Origin: an uncultured Oscillospiraceae bacterium
Lineage (GTDB): Bacteria; Bacillota; Clostridia; Oscillospirales; Oscillospiraceae
NCBI GenBank assembly: GCA_944385125.1
Contig: CALWVZ010000020.1
Location: 1-33,745, forward strand
Length of the DNA stretch: 33,745 bases
Reading direction: 5' to 3'
Position numbers and translations under genes: made by a program. The notes under the pieces are model-generated. The model had not been told where the DNA came from, ran no database searches, and saw only the letters and a list, made by a program, of their open reading frames with translations. Below are positions 1-7,484 of this stretch, one piece after another. Positions within the stretch are counted from its first letter, which is position 1. Each line of letters opens with the position of its first letter.

Positions 1-94
1 AGAACCCTTTTCTGGTGCTTATTTGCATAAGCTGTTCTTACATTGTTCAATTTTCAAGGTACACTCGCTAGCTCCCTTCCGGGACAGCTTGATT
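1..94 (-). other. Probable rRNA operon leader (rRNA genes outside window)
   Basis: Read on the minus strand, this stretch follows two strong tandem promoters and contains TTGAAAATTGAACAATG, a pattern common just upstream of 16S rRNA genes in Firmicutes. It also has a small hairpin, GCTTAT-gcaa-ATAAGC, near the window edge. No rRNA sequence is visible inside the window. The 16S assignment is inferred from context: in Bacillus subtilis an rRNA operon also follows gyrA near the origin. A tRNA or other stable-RNA operon is the alternative. Confidence 0.5.
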
Positions 95-123
95 AGTTTA
101 GCACGCTTTCAGGAACTTGTCAA
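95..123 (-). promoter_or_regulatory. Stable-RNA promoter P2 (proximal)
   Basis: On the minus strand the -35 box is TTGACA (118-123), a perfect consensus, and the -10 box is TAAACT (95-100), with a 17-nt spacer. Immediately upstream is an A/T-rich tract (about 124-165) like an UP element. It is the second of two tandem promoters firing out of the left edge. Confidence 0.75.
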
Positions 124-199
124 GATGTTTTTTGAAATTTTTTCAATTTCTTTTTCCATCTCTTGCCATTTTTCCGGCCTTCCCTCAAGGCGCTTTGCT

Positions 200-228
200 A
201 ATATACCACCGCAAATTCCCTTTGTCAA
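200..228 (-). promoter_or_regulatory. Stable-RNA promoter P1 (distal)
   Basis: On the minus strand the -35 box is TTGACA (223-228) and the -10 box is TATATT (200-205), with an exact 17-nt spacer and an A-rich UP-like tract just upstream. Two near-consensus promoters about 105 bp apart, both with UP-like tracts and no coding gene downstream in the window, are typical of rRNA operons. Confidence 0.75.
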
Positions 229-267
229 CAGTTTTTTTGAATTTTTGGAAAGTTTTTTTACATGTCT

Positions 268-296
268 AAATATTGCGTAAGTATCTGGCAATACTA
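268..296 (+). promoter_or_regulatory. Weak candidate forespore (sigma-G-like) promoter of gerA operon
   Basis: AAATA (268-272) and AATACTA (290-296) are separated by 17 nt. Each differs only in its first base from the sigma-G consensus as I recall it (GHATA and CATACTA). gerA operons are transcribed by sigma-G in Bacillus, so the fit is plausible. The predicted transcript start would fall at or very near the ATG at 303, leaving almost no leader. No good sigma-A promoter is seen here. The match could be chance. Confidence 0.25.
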
Positions 297-302
297 CACA
301 AT

Positions 303-1817
303 ATGTATACTAATTCAAACCACAGTTCCCCGGCCTTCCACAAGCAGAAGCTGCCGGAGTACAAATGCCTGCTCAGCTGGCAGAACCTGAAGGACATCTT
401 CGCCAGCTGTGGGGACTTTGAGAGCCGGGAGATAATCCTGGGTCTGGAACAGAATATCAGCCTTACTCTTTGCTGGCTGGACGGGCTGGTCTCCGGCACG
501 GCGGTGGCGGAGGAGATAATACGCCCTCTCACCCAGGCCGGGCGTAATCCTCAGATGAAGAGCGAGCAGCAGTGCATCGAATACATTCTTCTGGGGGCAG
601 CCTACAGCTATTCCGCCAAGGAGCGCAGCACCATGGACGAGCTGGTGAACGACCTGAGCCACGGCAGCTGCGCAGTTATCCTGGACGGGATAAACCGGGC
701 CGTCACCTTTGAGGTACGCAGCTCCAATGTGCGCAGCATCTCCGAGCCCACTCTGGAGAAGTCCCTGAAGGGGGGCAAGGACTCCTTTGTGGAGACCCTG
801 CGGATAAACACCGCCCTGGTGCGCCGGCGCATCTGCTCCCCCAAGCTGAAGCTGGTGGAGAGCAGCGTGGGCCGCAAGAGCAAGACTCGGCTGTCCATTA
901 TGTTCATGGACGGTATAGCGGACCCGTCCACGGTGGAGGAGTTGGCCCGGCGCTTGGATGAGCTGGATGTGGACGCTCTGCTGGCCACCGGCACTCTGGA
1001 GGAGTACATCGTGGACTGCCCCCGCTCCCCCATGCCCCAGCTGCTGCACACGGAGCGGCCGGACCGCTTTGCAATGCAGCTGATGGCGGGCAGGGTGGGC
1101 CTGCTGGTGGACGGGCTGCCTCTGGGGCTTATCCTCCCCGCCTCTCTGGCGGACTTCATGCGGGTCACCGGGGACAGCAGCAAGAACTACCTGGTGGCCA
1201 CTTCCCTTACGGCTCTGCGCTATCTGTCCCTGATGCTGGCCATATTCCTCCCGGCCCTGTATGTGGCGGTGGCCATGTATCACCAGGAGATGATACCCAC
1301 GCCCCTGCTGCTGTCCATAATCGAGGCCAAGAAAAACGTGCCCTTCTCCACGGCTCTGGAGATAGTGGGCATGCTCATCGCCTTTGAGCTTTTGCAGGAG
1401 GCGGGATTGCGCCTGCCCAACCCCATAGGGGACACGGTGTCCATCATCGGGGCCCTCATCGTGGGCCAGTCGGCGGTGGAGGCCCAGGTGGTCTCCCCCA
1501 TCGCCATCATTGTGGTGGCCATCTCCGGCATCGCCTGCTATACTCTCCCCAGCCAGGACCTGGGGGCGGTGGTGCGGCTGCTGCGCCTGGCCCTGGTAGT
1601 GGCGGCCCTGGCTGCGGGCTTCTTCGGCGTGGGCCTGGCCATCTGCCTGTTCCTGCTGCATATATCCTCCATAGACAGCTTCGCTCTCAGCTACACCGCC
1701 CCCATGACCGACGGGCGGCCCTTCCCCCTGCTGCGGCTGCTGCTGCGGCTGCCCAAGCCCCTGGACAAATACCGGGACCCCAATCTGAATACACCGGACA
1801 AGAGGCGGCAAAAATGA
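303..1817 (+). CDS. gerAA: Spore germinant receptor A subunit (GerA/GerAA family)
   Basis: A subunit of a GerA-type germinant receptor in the spore inner membrane. With the B and C subunits it senses small nutrients and triggers germination. The 504-residue protein has the family layout: a soluble N-terminal half (about 1-265) with the typical stretch around PTLEKSLKGGKDSFVETL and the VDGLPLGLILPASLADF segment, then hydrophobic membrane segments (about 285-480) and a short polar tail. It overlaps the next gene by 4 nt (ATGA), so an A-C-B operon is clear. The start is uncertain. ATG at 303 is chosen; an in-frame TTG at 273 would add 10 residues. Neither has a convincing ribosome binding site. 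The family call is secure; the germinant cannot be told from sequence. Confidence 0.92.
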   Translation: MYTNSNHSSPAFHKQKLPEYKCLLSWQNLKDIFASCGDFESREIILGLEQNISLTLCWLDGLVSGTAVAEEIIRPLTQAGRNPQMKSEQQCIEYILLGAAYSYSAKERSTMDELVNDLSHGSCAVILDGINRAVTFEVRSSNVRSISEPTLEKSLKGGKDSFVETLRINTALVRRRICSPKLKLVESSVGRKSKTRLSIMFMDGIADPSTVEELARRLDELDVDALLATGTLEEYIVDCPRSPMPQLLHTERPDRFAMQLMAGRVGLLVDGLPLGLILPASLADFMRVTGDSSKNYLVATSLTALRYLSLMLAIFLPALYVAVAMYHQEMIPTPLLLSIIEAKKNVPFSTALEIVGMLIAFELLQEAGLRLPNPIGDTVSIIGALIVGQSAVEAQVVSPIAIIVVAISGIACYTLPSQDLGAVVRLLRLALVVAALAAGFFGVGLAICLFLLHISSIDSFALSYTAPMTDGRPFPLLRLLLRLPKPLDKYRDPNLNTPDKRRQK

Positions 1818-3046
1818 AGCGATACATTTCTTTCCTTATTATAATAAGCTCGCTGCTTAGCCTGACAGGCTGCGGCGGCATCCACACCAATTTCCGGGAG
1901 ATACAGCAGCTGCTGGTTATCCAGACCATGGGGCTGGACCGGGAGGAGGGCAGCGTGCGCATCTCCATGGCTGCGGCGGCGGAGGCCTCCGGCGCCGCTC
2001 CCCGGCGGATGAGCGCCCTGGGGGGCACGGTGAGCGCCGCCATCCACCGGGCTTACCAACTGTCCTATGAAGAATCCATCTTTTTTTCCCATGTGAACCA
2101 CATCCTTGTGGGACAAGAAGCGGCGGAGGACATGGGGCCTTTTCTGGATTATCTGTGTCAGTCCCCGGAGCTGCGCATAGACATTCCCCTGTACGTAGTG
2201 CAGGAGGGCACTGCAAACCAGGCGGTGATGGAGGTGGGCGACGGTAACCGGGGCATCTCCGAGGTGATGCAGGCCGTGCGGGAGAGCTTCGCCACCGCCA
2301 GCGACAGCAAGGTATTTACCGTGGCCGACACCATAAGCTCCCTGGAGCGCTACGGCAGCGCCCTGGTCTGCGCCATACGCTGCCAGCCCGGCTCCGAGTC
2401 CTCCGGCCCTCAGGAGCTTGGCGGCTCCCAAGACGGCGCCAAGGCCAAAGAGGAGGAGCAGCAGAGCTCCGAGCCCGCCGCCGGGGAGGGCCAGGGCTCC
2501 GGGGCCGAGGGCTCCACCATGGCGGGCATAGCCGGCTACGCAGTCATCCGGGAGGGGCAGCTGTGCAAATATCTGGAGCCGGAGCTGGCGGTGGCGGTGG
2601 GTCTGATGACCGGCAGCGTCCCCATCAGCTTCATCGGCGTGGAGGACATGGACGGCCGGCCCTGCTCCCTGGAGGTGTACCAGGGCAGCGCCCGGCTCAG
2701 CCCCCTGTGGGGCGGCCCGGGGGAGCTGATAGGTCTGGATATCCAGGCGGAGGTCACCGCCTCGGTGATGGAGTCCGGCTCCTCCGAGGCCGCAGGGGCG
2801 GAGGAGTACGTGAACCATCTCACCGGCCGGCTGGAGTCCGCCGTGTCTGAGCAGCTGAGCGCTCTGCTGCAAAGCTCCATGCAGCTTAAGGCGGACTTCC
2901 TGGGCCTGGCGGGCCGGGTGGAGCGCAGCTCCCCGGAAAACTACCGGCTCATGGAGCAGGACTTTGCGGAGGTCCTGCCCTCCCTGGAGCTTCAGATAAG
3001 CGTCAGCGGACGGCTGAGCCACACCAATGACATGAAGGAAGCGTAG
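1814..3046 (+). CDS. gerAC: Spore germinant receptor C subunit, lipoprotein (Ger(x)C family)
   Basis: C subunit of the germinant receptor, a lipoprotein anchored on the outer face of the spore inner membrane. The signal peptide ends in a clear lipobox, LSLTGC, with the lipidated cysteine at residue 20. The following FREIQQLLVIQTMGLDRE matches the conserved start of the Ger(x)C fold. At 410 residues it is close to family size. A Gly/Ser/Glu/Gln-rich, low-complexity insert of about 45 residues (roughly 195-240) separates the two halves and looks like a flexible linker. The start overlaps gerAA by 4 nt and the stop lies 2 nt before gerAB, indicating translational coupling. Confidence 0.9.
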   Translation: MKRYISFLIIISSLLSLTGCGGIHTNFREIQQLLVIQTMGLDREEGSVRISMAAAAEASGAAPRRMSALGGTVSAAIHRAYQLSYEESIFFSHVNHILVGQEAAEDMGPFLDYLCQSPELRIDIPLYVVQEGTANQAVMEVGDGNRGISEVMQAVRESFATASDSKVFTVADTISSLERYGSALVCAIRCQPGSESSGPQELGGSQDGAKAKEEEQQSSEPAAGEGQGSGAEGSTMAGIAGYAVIREGQLCKYLEPELAVAVGLMTGSVPISFIGVEDMDGRPCSLEVYQGSARLSPLWGGPGELIGLDIQAEVTASVMESGSSEAAGAEEYVNHLTGRLESAVSEQLSALLQSSMQLKADFLGLAGRVERSSPENYRLMEQDFAEVLPSLELQISVSGRLSHTNDMKEA

Positions 3047-3048
3047 AC

Positions 3049-4176
3049 GTGAACAAACTGACACAGATAAGCCGGCGGCAGCTTTTCACCCTGGCCACGC
3101 TTATGCTGCTGGTGCCCTCTCTCCGGCTCTTTATCACTGCGGCCACAGAGTATGCAGGGCTGGCAGTGTGGCTGACGGCGCCCCTGGCGGCCCTGCCCAT
3201 GCTGCTGTATATGCATTTCATATCGGACTTTATGGACTGCCGCCGGGAGGGGGAGAACCTCCAGGAGCTGTTCCTCCGCTGCCTGGGCCCGAAACTGGGG
3301 AAGGCCGCCCTGGCCCTCACCGCCGCCTGGCTCACTCTCTATTCCGGCTTTATCCTCCGTTCCGGGGCTGACCGGCTGATAGTCACCATCTATCCTGACA
3401 GCTCCCCCTGGGTCTTTACTCTGGGCTTGGGTCTGGTGTGCCTTGTTGCGGCTCTGGGCAACCCCCGCTCCATAGTCCGCTCCGCCATGCTCATAAGCCC
3501 GGTGCTCATCGGCTCCCTGCTGCTGATTTTCATCTTCTCCCTCAGCTCTCTGGAGCCCTCCAATCTCCTGCCCGTCACCGTGGACGACGCCCTCCCCGTG
3601 GCTCTTGGCTCCCTGGCCGCCGTGGACGTGCTCTCCTTTGGGGTCTACGCCGTGTGCTTTATTGAGGGGCTCTGCCCCAAGGAGGCGGGCCGGGCCCGGC
3701 AGGGCAGTCTCTGGCTCATGGTCATGGTGCTGCTGATGAGCCTGCTGTGTCTGTCGGTGGTGGGCATGTTCGGCCCGGAGCTCTGCTCCCAGCTCAGCCG
3801 CCCCTTTTTCATCATGGTGAGAAACCTGGTGTTTTTCCACACCGTGGAGCGGGTGGAGGCCCTGGTGGTGATGCTCTGGCTCTTCCCGGACTTTCTGCTG
3901 GTGTCGGTGTTCCTCTACGCCGCCCAGTACTGCCTGCGCCTCAGTCTGGGCCTGGAGGCCGCCTATCAGGGGGAGCGGCTCACGGATATGAGCCGGGGCC
4001 GCTGGCTCATCTGGCCCACGGCCTTGACGGCCATAGTCTGTTCCCTCTTCATCGGCCCCGATTCCGTGAGCATGGAATTTTGGTCGGCAAAGCTGATACC
4101 GGCCATCAACCTGCTCTTCGCCTTTGTGTTCATCCCCTCTATTTATATAGTAGGAAAAATAAAAAAGACGCTGTGA
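3049..4176 (+). CDS. gerAB: Spore germinant receptor B subunit (endospore germination permease)
   Basis: B subunit of the germinant receptor, a membrane protein of the APC-transporter-like spore germination family that is thought to bind the germinant. The 375-residue protein is almost entirely hydrophobic, with about 10 predicted transmembrane segments, and its start (ISRRQLFTLATLMLLVPS) matches the family. The start is GTG at 3049, with AAGGAAG about 8 nt upstream inside the end of gerAC. The TGA stop (4174-4176) lies within the left arm of the terminator hairpin, so the coding end and the terminator overlap. Gene order is A-C-B, where Bacillus gerA is A-B-C. Confidence 0.9.
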   Translation: MNKLTQISRRQLFTLATLMLLVPSLRLFITAATEYAGLAVWLTAPLAALPMLLYMHFISDFMDCRREGENLQELFLRCLGPKLGKAALALTAAWLTLYSGFILRSGADRLIVTIYPDSSPWVFTLGLGLVCLVAALGNPRSIVRSAMLISPVLIGSLLLIFIFSLSSLEPSNLLPVTVDDALPVALGSLAAVDVLSFGVYAVCFIEGLCPKEAGRARQGSLWLMVMVLLMSLLCLSVVGMFGPELCSQLSRPFFIMVRNLVFFHTVERVEALVVMLWLFPDFLLVSVFLYAAQYCLRLSLGLEAAYQGERLTDMSRGRWLIWPTALTAIVCSLFIGPDSVSMEFWSAKLIPAINLLFAFVFIPSIYIVGKIKKTL

Positions 4177-4193
4177 TTTTTGGTCACAGCGTC
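4167..4193. terminator. Terminator hairpin, left copy at repeat 1
   Basis: A perfect stem, GACGCTGTGA pairing with TCACAGCGTC, with a T-rich loop. It is preceded by six A, which read as a T-run on the minus strand, so it should terminate the leftward DHHW/MBOAT transcript. No T-run follows on the plus strand. The same 27-nt hairpin recurs at 4398-4424 with a single base difference. Confidence 0.75.
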
Positions 4194-4397
4194 TCAGCTT
4201 GTCGAAGAAGGCCAAGCCTTCTTCGACAAAAGGGCTTGCACTTCGCTCCATGCCTCAGTTGTACGCCAGAGGCGTACAATTCGACACTTCGCTCCGTGAG
4301 AAGTGTTTTCTGCGACGTACACGCCGCCGCAGAAAACGATTTAAATTATTTTTTCGCTGCGGCGAAAAAACTCTGCGAGGCTTTTTCGACAGTCTCA
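4194..4397 (+). repeat. Structured interspersed repeat, copy 1 (terminator-flanked)
   Basis: A 204-bp element repeated at 8406-8608 (about a dozen differences) and, inverted and more diverged, at 28011-28211. Hairpins in order: GTCGAAGAAGGC/GCCTTCTTCGAC (4201-4227), TTGTACGCC/GGCGTACAA (about 4259-4279), CACTTC/GAAGTG, GTTTTCTGCG/CGCAGAAAAC (4305-4337), and TTTTTTCGC/GCGAAAAAA. The two ends form an imperfect terminal inverted repeat around TGTCGAA (14 of 19 positions). One frame stays open through it, but I see no start codon with a ribosome site and do not call it a gene. It is flanked by two copies of the local terminator hairpin. Confidence 0.85.
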
Positions 4398-4428
4398 GAC
4401 GCTGTGATTTTTCGTCACAGCGTCTTTT
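4398..4428 (+). terminator. Terminator hairpin, right copy at repeat 1
   Basis: The same hairpin as 4167-4193 with one loop base changed (C for G), followed by TTTT on the plus strand. It should stop transcripts coming from gerAB after they have read through the repeat. Between them, the two hairpin copies give the convergent gerA and DHHW operons one terminator each. Confidence 0.75.
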
Positions 4429-4430
4429 CA

Positions 4431-5552
4431 TCATTCCAGCCAGATGAAGTTGCTGTCGCTGAGGAAGTTTCCAATGGAGTAGGCCACCAGCACCTGGTCA
4501 AAGCCCTCCTGCCGGTAAAGCTCCGACAAGGGCTCCTTGTAATAGCGCAGGTCCGCCAGCACCACGGTCTTGTAGCTTCCGGCCAGGAAGCAGCCCAGGC
4601 AGTTGGAATAGGAGTCCCGTATCACCAGCAGGCTGCCCTCCGCCTCCGGGTCCTGATTTTCTATGCGCACCAGGGGGTGGTTGCCGTCCAGCCAGTAGGT
4701 GTACTTGTCCGTTTCCTCCAGGCGCTCCGGGAAAAACAGGCTGTGAAATTCCCCCTCCCGGTCGGAGAAAGTGACGGTATAGCTGCCCCCGTCCTCCCAG
4801 ACCTCCATGTCCTCCGGCGGGTACTGCCACAGGCAGCTGCGGGAATAGGTGCTGCCGTAAAAGCCGGGGATATAGCTGAGGCTGTAGTCTTCCTCCGCCC
4901 GGCTCTCCCGGCCCAGGCTCTCCATATACTCCCTGTAAGCCAACCAGGCCCCGTAGGCCGTCCAGTGGTGATCGGTGCGGTAGTAGAGCCGCTCCCTGTC
5001 CGCCCCGGCGAAGGGCCCCAGCAGGTCCAGGCAGCGCAGCTCCTCCCTCGCCAGGGCATAGGCGGAGGCTATCAGCTCGTCGTCAATATAGGGATTTTTA
5101 AGGCCCTTAATGTCCTCCTGCATCATATAGCCCGCCGAGGGCACCAGCATGAAGTCCACATCCCGGCCCAGCTTTTGGGCAAAGGCGTTTATATATTCCA
5201 TGTGCTCCTCTGTGGAGGCACCGTCCGCCCGGCAGGGGGCCTCGTAGAGCCGGCCGCTCTCCCCCACATAGATGTCCTTGGTGACCTGCAGGCCCATGAG
5301 CCTTTCCCCGTTTGCGGCAAGGCCCACGAAGAAGTCCCGGAAGGGCAGGTGGTCGGCCATGTATTTCTCCGCTTTCTCCCCGAAGTCCCCGGAGCTGAGA
5401 CTGTCCCAGCTCAGCTGCGGCAGCTTTTCCAGATAGCGCTTCTCCTTTTGGGAAAAGTCCTCCTTGGGCAGCAGCAGGAACAGGGCCGCCATGGCGAAGA
5501 CCGCCAGCAAAAACAGCAGGCAGACCAGATAGTCTCTCAGTTTTCCTTTCAT
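4431..5552 (-). CDS. DHHW family protein (AlgJ/AlgX-like acyl-transfer partner)
   Basis: Membrane-anchored extracytoplasmic protein of the DHHW family, usually encoded beside an MBOAT acyltransferase and thought to hand an acetyl group to a surface polymer. The 373-residue protein starts with a basic stretch and one transmembrane segment (about 9-28), followed by the conserved YLEKLPQ region. The hallmark RTDHHWTAYGAW lies near residues 195-206 and carries the Asp/His pair expected of an SGNH-like hydrolase fold. A late VIRDSYSN would be the nucleophile-type GDS-like motif. It starts 11 nt after the MBOAT stop, so the two are co-expressed. The substrate polymer is not known. Confidence 0.85.
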   Translation of the reverse strand: MKGKLRDYLVCLLFLLAVFAMAALFLLLPKEDFSQKEKRYLEKLPQLSWDSLSSGDFGEKAEKYMADHLPFRDFFVGLAANGERLMGLQVTKDIYVGESGRLYEAPCRADGASTEEHMEYINAFAQKLGRDVDFMLVPSAGYMMQEDIKGLKNPYIDDELIASAYALAREELRCLDLLGPFAGADRERLYYRTDHHWTAYGAWLAYREYMESLGRESRAEEDYSLSYIPGFYGSTYSRSCLWQYPPEDMEVWEDGGSYTVTFSDREGEFHSLFFPERLEETDKYTYWLDGNHPLVRIENQDPEAEGSLLVIRDSYSNCLGCFLAGSYKTVVLADLRYYKEPLSELYRQEGFDQVLVAYSIGNFLSDSNFIWLE

Positions 5553-5563
5553 GCTCCGCCTCC

Positions 5564-6949
5564 TTAAAACCTGAAGTAGATAAAGGGATTATAGCTCTGG
5601 CTGGCCAGGGCGGCGGTGCAGAGGAGGAAGAGGGCCCCCAGGCCCAGAAGGCTCAGGGCGTCTTTGACTTTCCCCTCCCCCAGTCTCAGGTACAGAGTCT
5701 TTCCCGCCGGGGTGGCGGCAAAGGCGGCCAGGGCCATAGTGGGCAGGTAGGCCAGTATCATGTTCCGGCTGTATACGTCCTCGGCGCTGAAGCTGAAGAG
5801 CCGGGCCAGGAAGGCGAAGAGCTCCCCGGTGTCGGTGAAATAGAAGAGCATCCAGCCCAGGGCCACCGCCAGCAGCACCCCCAGGCAGCGCAGGGCCGAG
5901 GGGACTTTTTCCAGACCCCTGAGCAAAAACACCTTTTCCAAAGTCAGCCACAGGGCGTAATACAGTCCCCAGAGCACGAAGTTCCAGCTGGCCCCGTGCC
6001 ACAGTCCGGTGAGGGCCCAAACGATGAAGATGTTCAGCAGCTGCCGCTTCAGTCCCCGGCGGTTGCCCCCCAGGGGAATGTACACGTATTCCCTGAACCA
6101 GGTGGAGAGGCTTATGTGCCAGCGGCGCCAGAACTCGGTTATGCTGCGGGAGATATAGGGATAGTCGAAATTCTTTAAAAACTCGAAGCCCAGCATCCGC
6201 CCCAGGCCTATGGCCATGTCGGAGTAGCCGGAGAAGTCGAAGTATATCTGCAGGGTGTAGGCCAGCATGCCCACCCAGGCGGAGGCCGTTCCCCCGGAGA
6301 CGCTGAGATTCTCCCACAGCAGGCCCATCTGGTTTGCCAGCAGCAGCTTTTTCCCCAGGCCGATGATGAACACGCCCACCCCGGAGGCGAACTTCTCCAG
6401 GCTCTCCCGGCGGCAGCTCAGCTGCTCCGCCACGTCCTTGTACTTCACTATTGGCCCGGCGATGAGCTGGGGGAACATGGACACATAGGCCCCGAAGCCT
6501 ATGGGGTCCCTCTGCACCGGGGCGTCCCGGCGGTACACGTCTATGGTGTAGCTCATGGACTGGAAAATATAGAAGGAAATGCCTATGGGCAGGGCTATCT
6601 CCGGCACAGACAGGGAGCCCAGGCCCGGGACAAGGGCCTTAAGGCTCCCCAGGAGAAAGCCGGTGTACTTGAAAAAGCCCAGCAGGGCCAGGTTCAGCAC
6701 CACCGCCAGGGCCAGCAGCTGCTTTGCCTTCCTCGCCGAAGCTCTGTGCCTGTCTATCAGCAGCCCTGCCAGGTAGTTCAGGGCTATGGTGAAGAGCATC
6801 AGCAGCAGATACACCGGCTCACCCCAGCCGTAGAACAGCAGGCTCACGGCAAAGAGCAGGGCGTTCCTCCACCGCCGGGGGCAGAGGTAGTACAGCAGCA
6901 GTACCGCCGGCAGATAGGCAAACAGAAAAATATTACTTGAAAATACCAG
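5564..6949 (-). CDS. MBOAT family O-acyltransferase (AlgI/DltB-like)
   Basis: Polytopic membrane-bound O-acyltransferase predicted to move acyl groups across the membrane for O-acetylation of an extracellular polymer. Diagnostic motifs are FWRRWHISLSTWFREYVYIP and GLWHGASWNFVLWG; the latter holds the catalytic His of the family. I extend the N-terminus beyond the first ATG (6847). The open frame continues upstream as VFSSNIFLFAYLPAVLLL, the usual MBOAT start, with AGGGAG placed 8 nt before a CTG codon at 6947-6949. A CTG start is therefore proposed, giving 461 residues. A terminator hairpin lies between this gene and the lipoprotein gene upstream, so expression may be partly uncoupled. Confidence 0.85.
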   Translation of the reverse strand: MVFSSNIFLFAYLPAVLLLYYLCPRRWRNALLFAVSLLFYGWGEPVYLLLMLFTIALNYLAGLLIDRHRASARKAKQLLALAVVLNLALLGFFKYTGFLLGSLKALVPGLGSLSVPEIALPIGISFYIFQSMSYTIDVYRRDAPVQRDPIGFGAYVSMFPQLIAGPIVKYKDVAEQLSCRRESLEKFASGVGVFIIGLGKKLLLANQMGLLWENLSVSGGTASAWVGMLAYTLQIYFDFSGYSDMAIGLGRMLGFEFLKNFDYPYISRSITEFWRRWHISLSTWFREYVYIPLGGNRRGLKRQLLNIFIVWALTGLWHGASWNFVLWGLYYALWLTLEKVFLLRGLEKVPSALRCLGVLLAVALGWMLFYFTDTGELFAFLARLFSFSAEDVYSRNMILAYLPTMALAAFAATPAGKTLYLRLGEGKVKDALSLLGLGALFLLCTAALASQSYNPFIYFRF

Positions 6950-6965
6950 AACTATCTCTCCCTAC

Positions 6966-6998
6966 AAAAGCCGGGGGCTCCAAGCCCCCGGGCTTTTT
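6966..6998 (-). terminator. Rho-independent terminator/attenuator between lipoprotein and MBOAT genes
   Basis: A very GC-rich stem: AGCCCGGGGGCT on the minus strand pairs with AGCCCCCGGCT, with one bulge and a short loop, followed by TTTT. It starts immediately after the DUF4358 stop codon and ends just before the MBOAT ribosome site. It would reduce read-through from the lipoprotein genes into MBOAT-DHHW. On the plus strand it has a T6 tail, so it could work both ways. Confidence 0.7.
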
Positions 6999-7484
6999 TC
7001 AGTCTATACCCACCGCCTTGTCGAAGGCGGCCTTTAAAGTCTCTATATCCTGAGACGCCAAAAGCACCACATAGTTCCCCTCCCGGAGTATGGCGGCGTT
7101 CTCCAGCACCTGGTACTGGTCCGGGGCGTAGTTCTTGAACTCCTCCATCCGCTGCTCCACCCGGGCTCGGGCCAGCTCCTCTATCTCTGCGGCGGCGGAG
7201 CCGTCCTTGGCCTCCACCAGCCATATCTCGTCGGCCTGGATGTTCAGGGCGCTGATGGCGGTGACGGCCTGGACGCATTGGGAGTAATCCAGCCCCAGGA
7301 AGTCCAGTGCCTTGTCCTCCGGCAGCTCTATCATTGCGGGCATATCCGGCAGGGCCGTCAGCTCCCCGTAGACCTGCTGCACGTCCATCTCAAAGGCCGC
7401 CTTGTTTCCCCCGGAGCAGGCCCCCAGGCTAAGGGCCATAAGCAGGCTCAGCAGAGCCCCGGTAAATCTCTTCATCTTTTTCAT
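6999..7484 (-). CDS. DUF4358 family lipoprotein
   Basis: Small secreted lipoprotein of unknown function. The 161-residue protein has a signal peptide with lipobox SLGAC, the lipidated Cys being residue 23. The mature part contains the DUF4358-type run: a Met/Pro-rich start, FLGLDYSQC, IQADEIWLVEAKD, then NYAPDQY and a hydrophobic NYVVLLAS strand. I recognise it from family memory, not from a search. The ATG at 7484 was chosen over an upstream in-frame start because it begins a proper signal peptide and overlaps the SGNH stop by one base (TGATG). In Clostridia such genes often accompany MBOAT, DHHW and SGNH genes, as here. Confidence 0.75.
   Translation of the reverse strand: MKKMKRFTGALLSLLMALSLGACSGGNKAAFEMDVQQVYGELTALPDMPAMIELPEDKALDFLGLDYSQCVQAVTAISALNIQADEIWLVEAKDGSAAAEIEELARARVEQRMEEFKNYAPDQYQVLENAAILREGNYVVLLASQDIETLKAAFDKAVGID

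Noticed and set aside
315-1811. 498-residue open frame opposite gerAA, and similar long antisense frames at 1691-3064, 2992-4251, 10438-12204, 16603-18321 and 21632-22981
   Set aside because: All are shadows of confident genes, with low-complexity His/Gln/Gly-rich translations and no ribosome sites.
4167-4428. CRISPR array or attachment site
   Set aside because: The direct repeats are two terminator hairpins around one element, not regularly spaced repeats, and no integrase or cas gene is near.
3747-5567. 606-residue plus-strand frame running through gerAB end, repeat 1 and the DHHW gene
   Set aside because: It crosses two real genes in wrong frames plus the repeat; no family resemblance.
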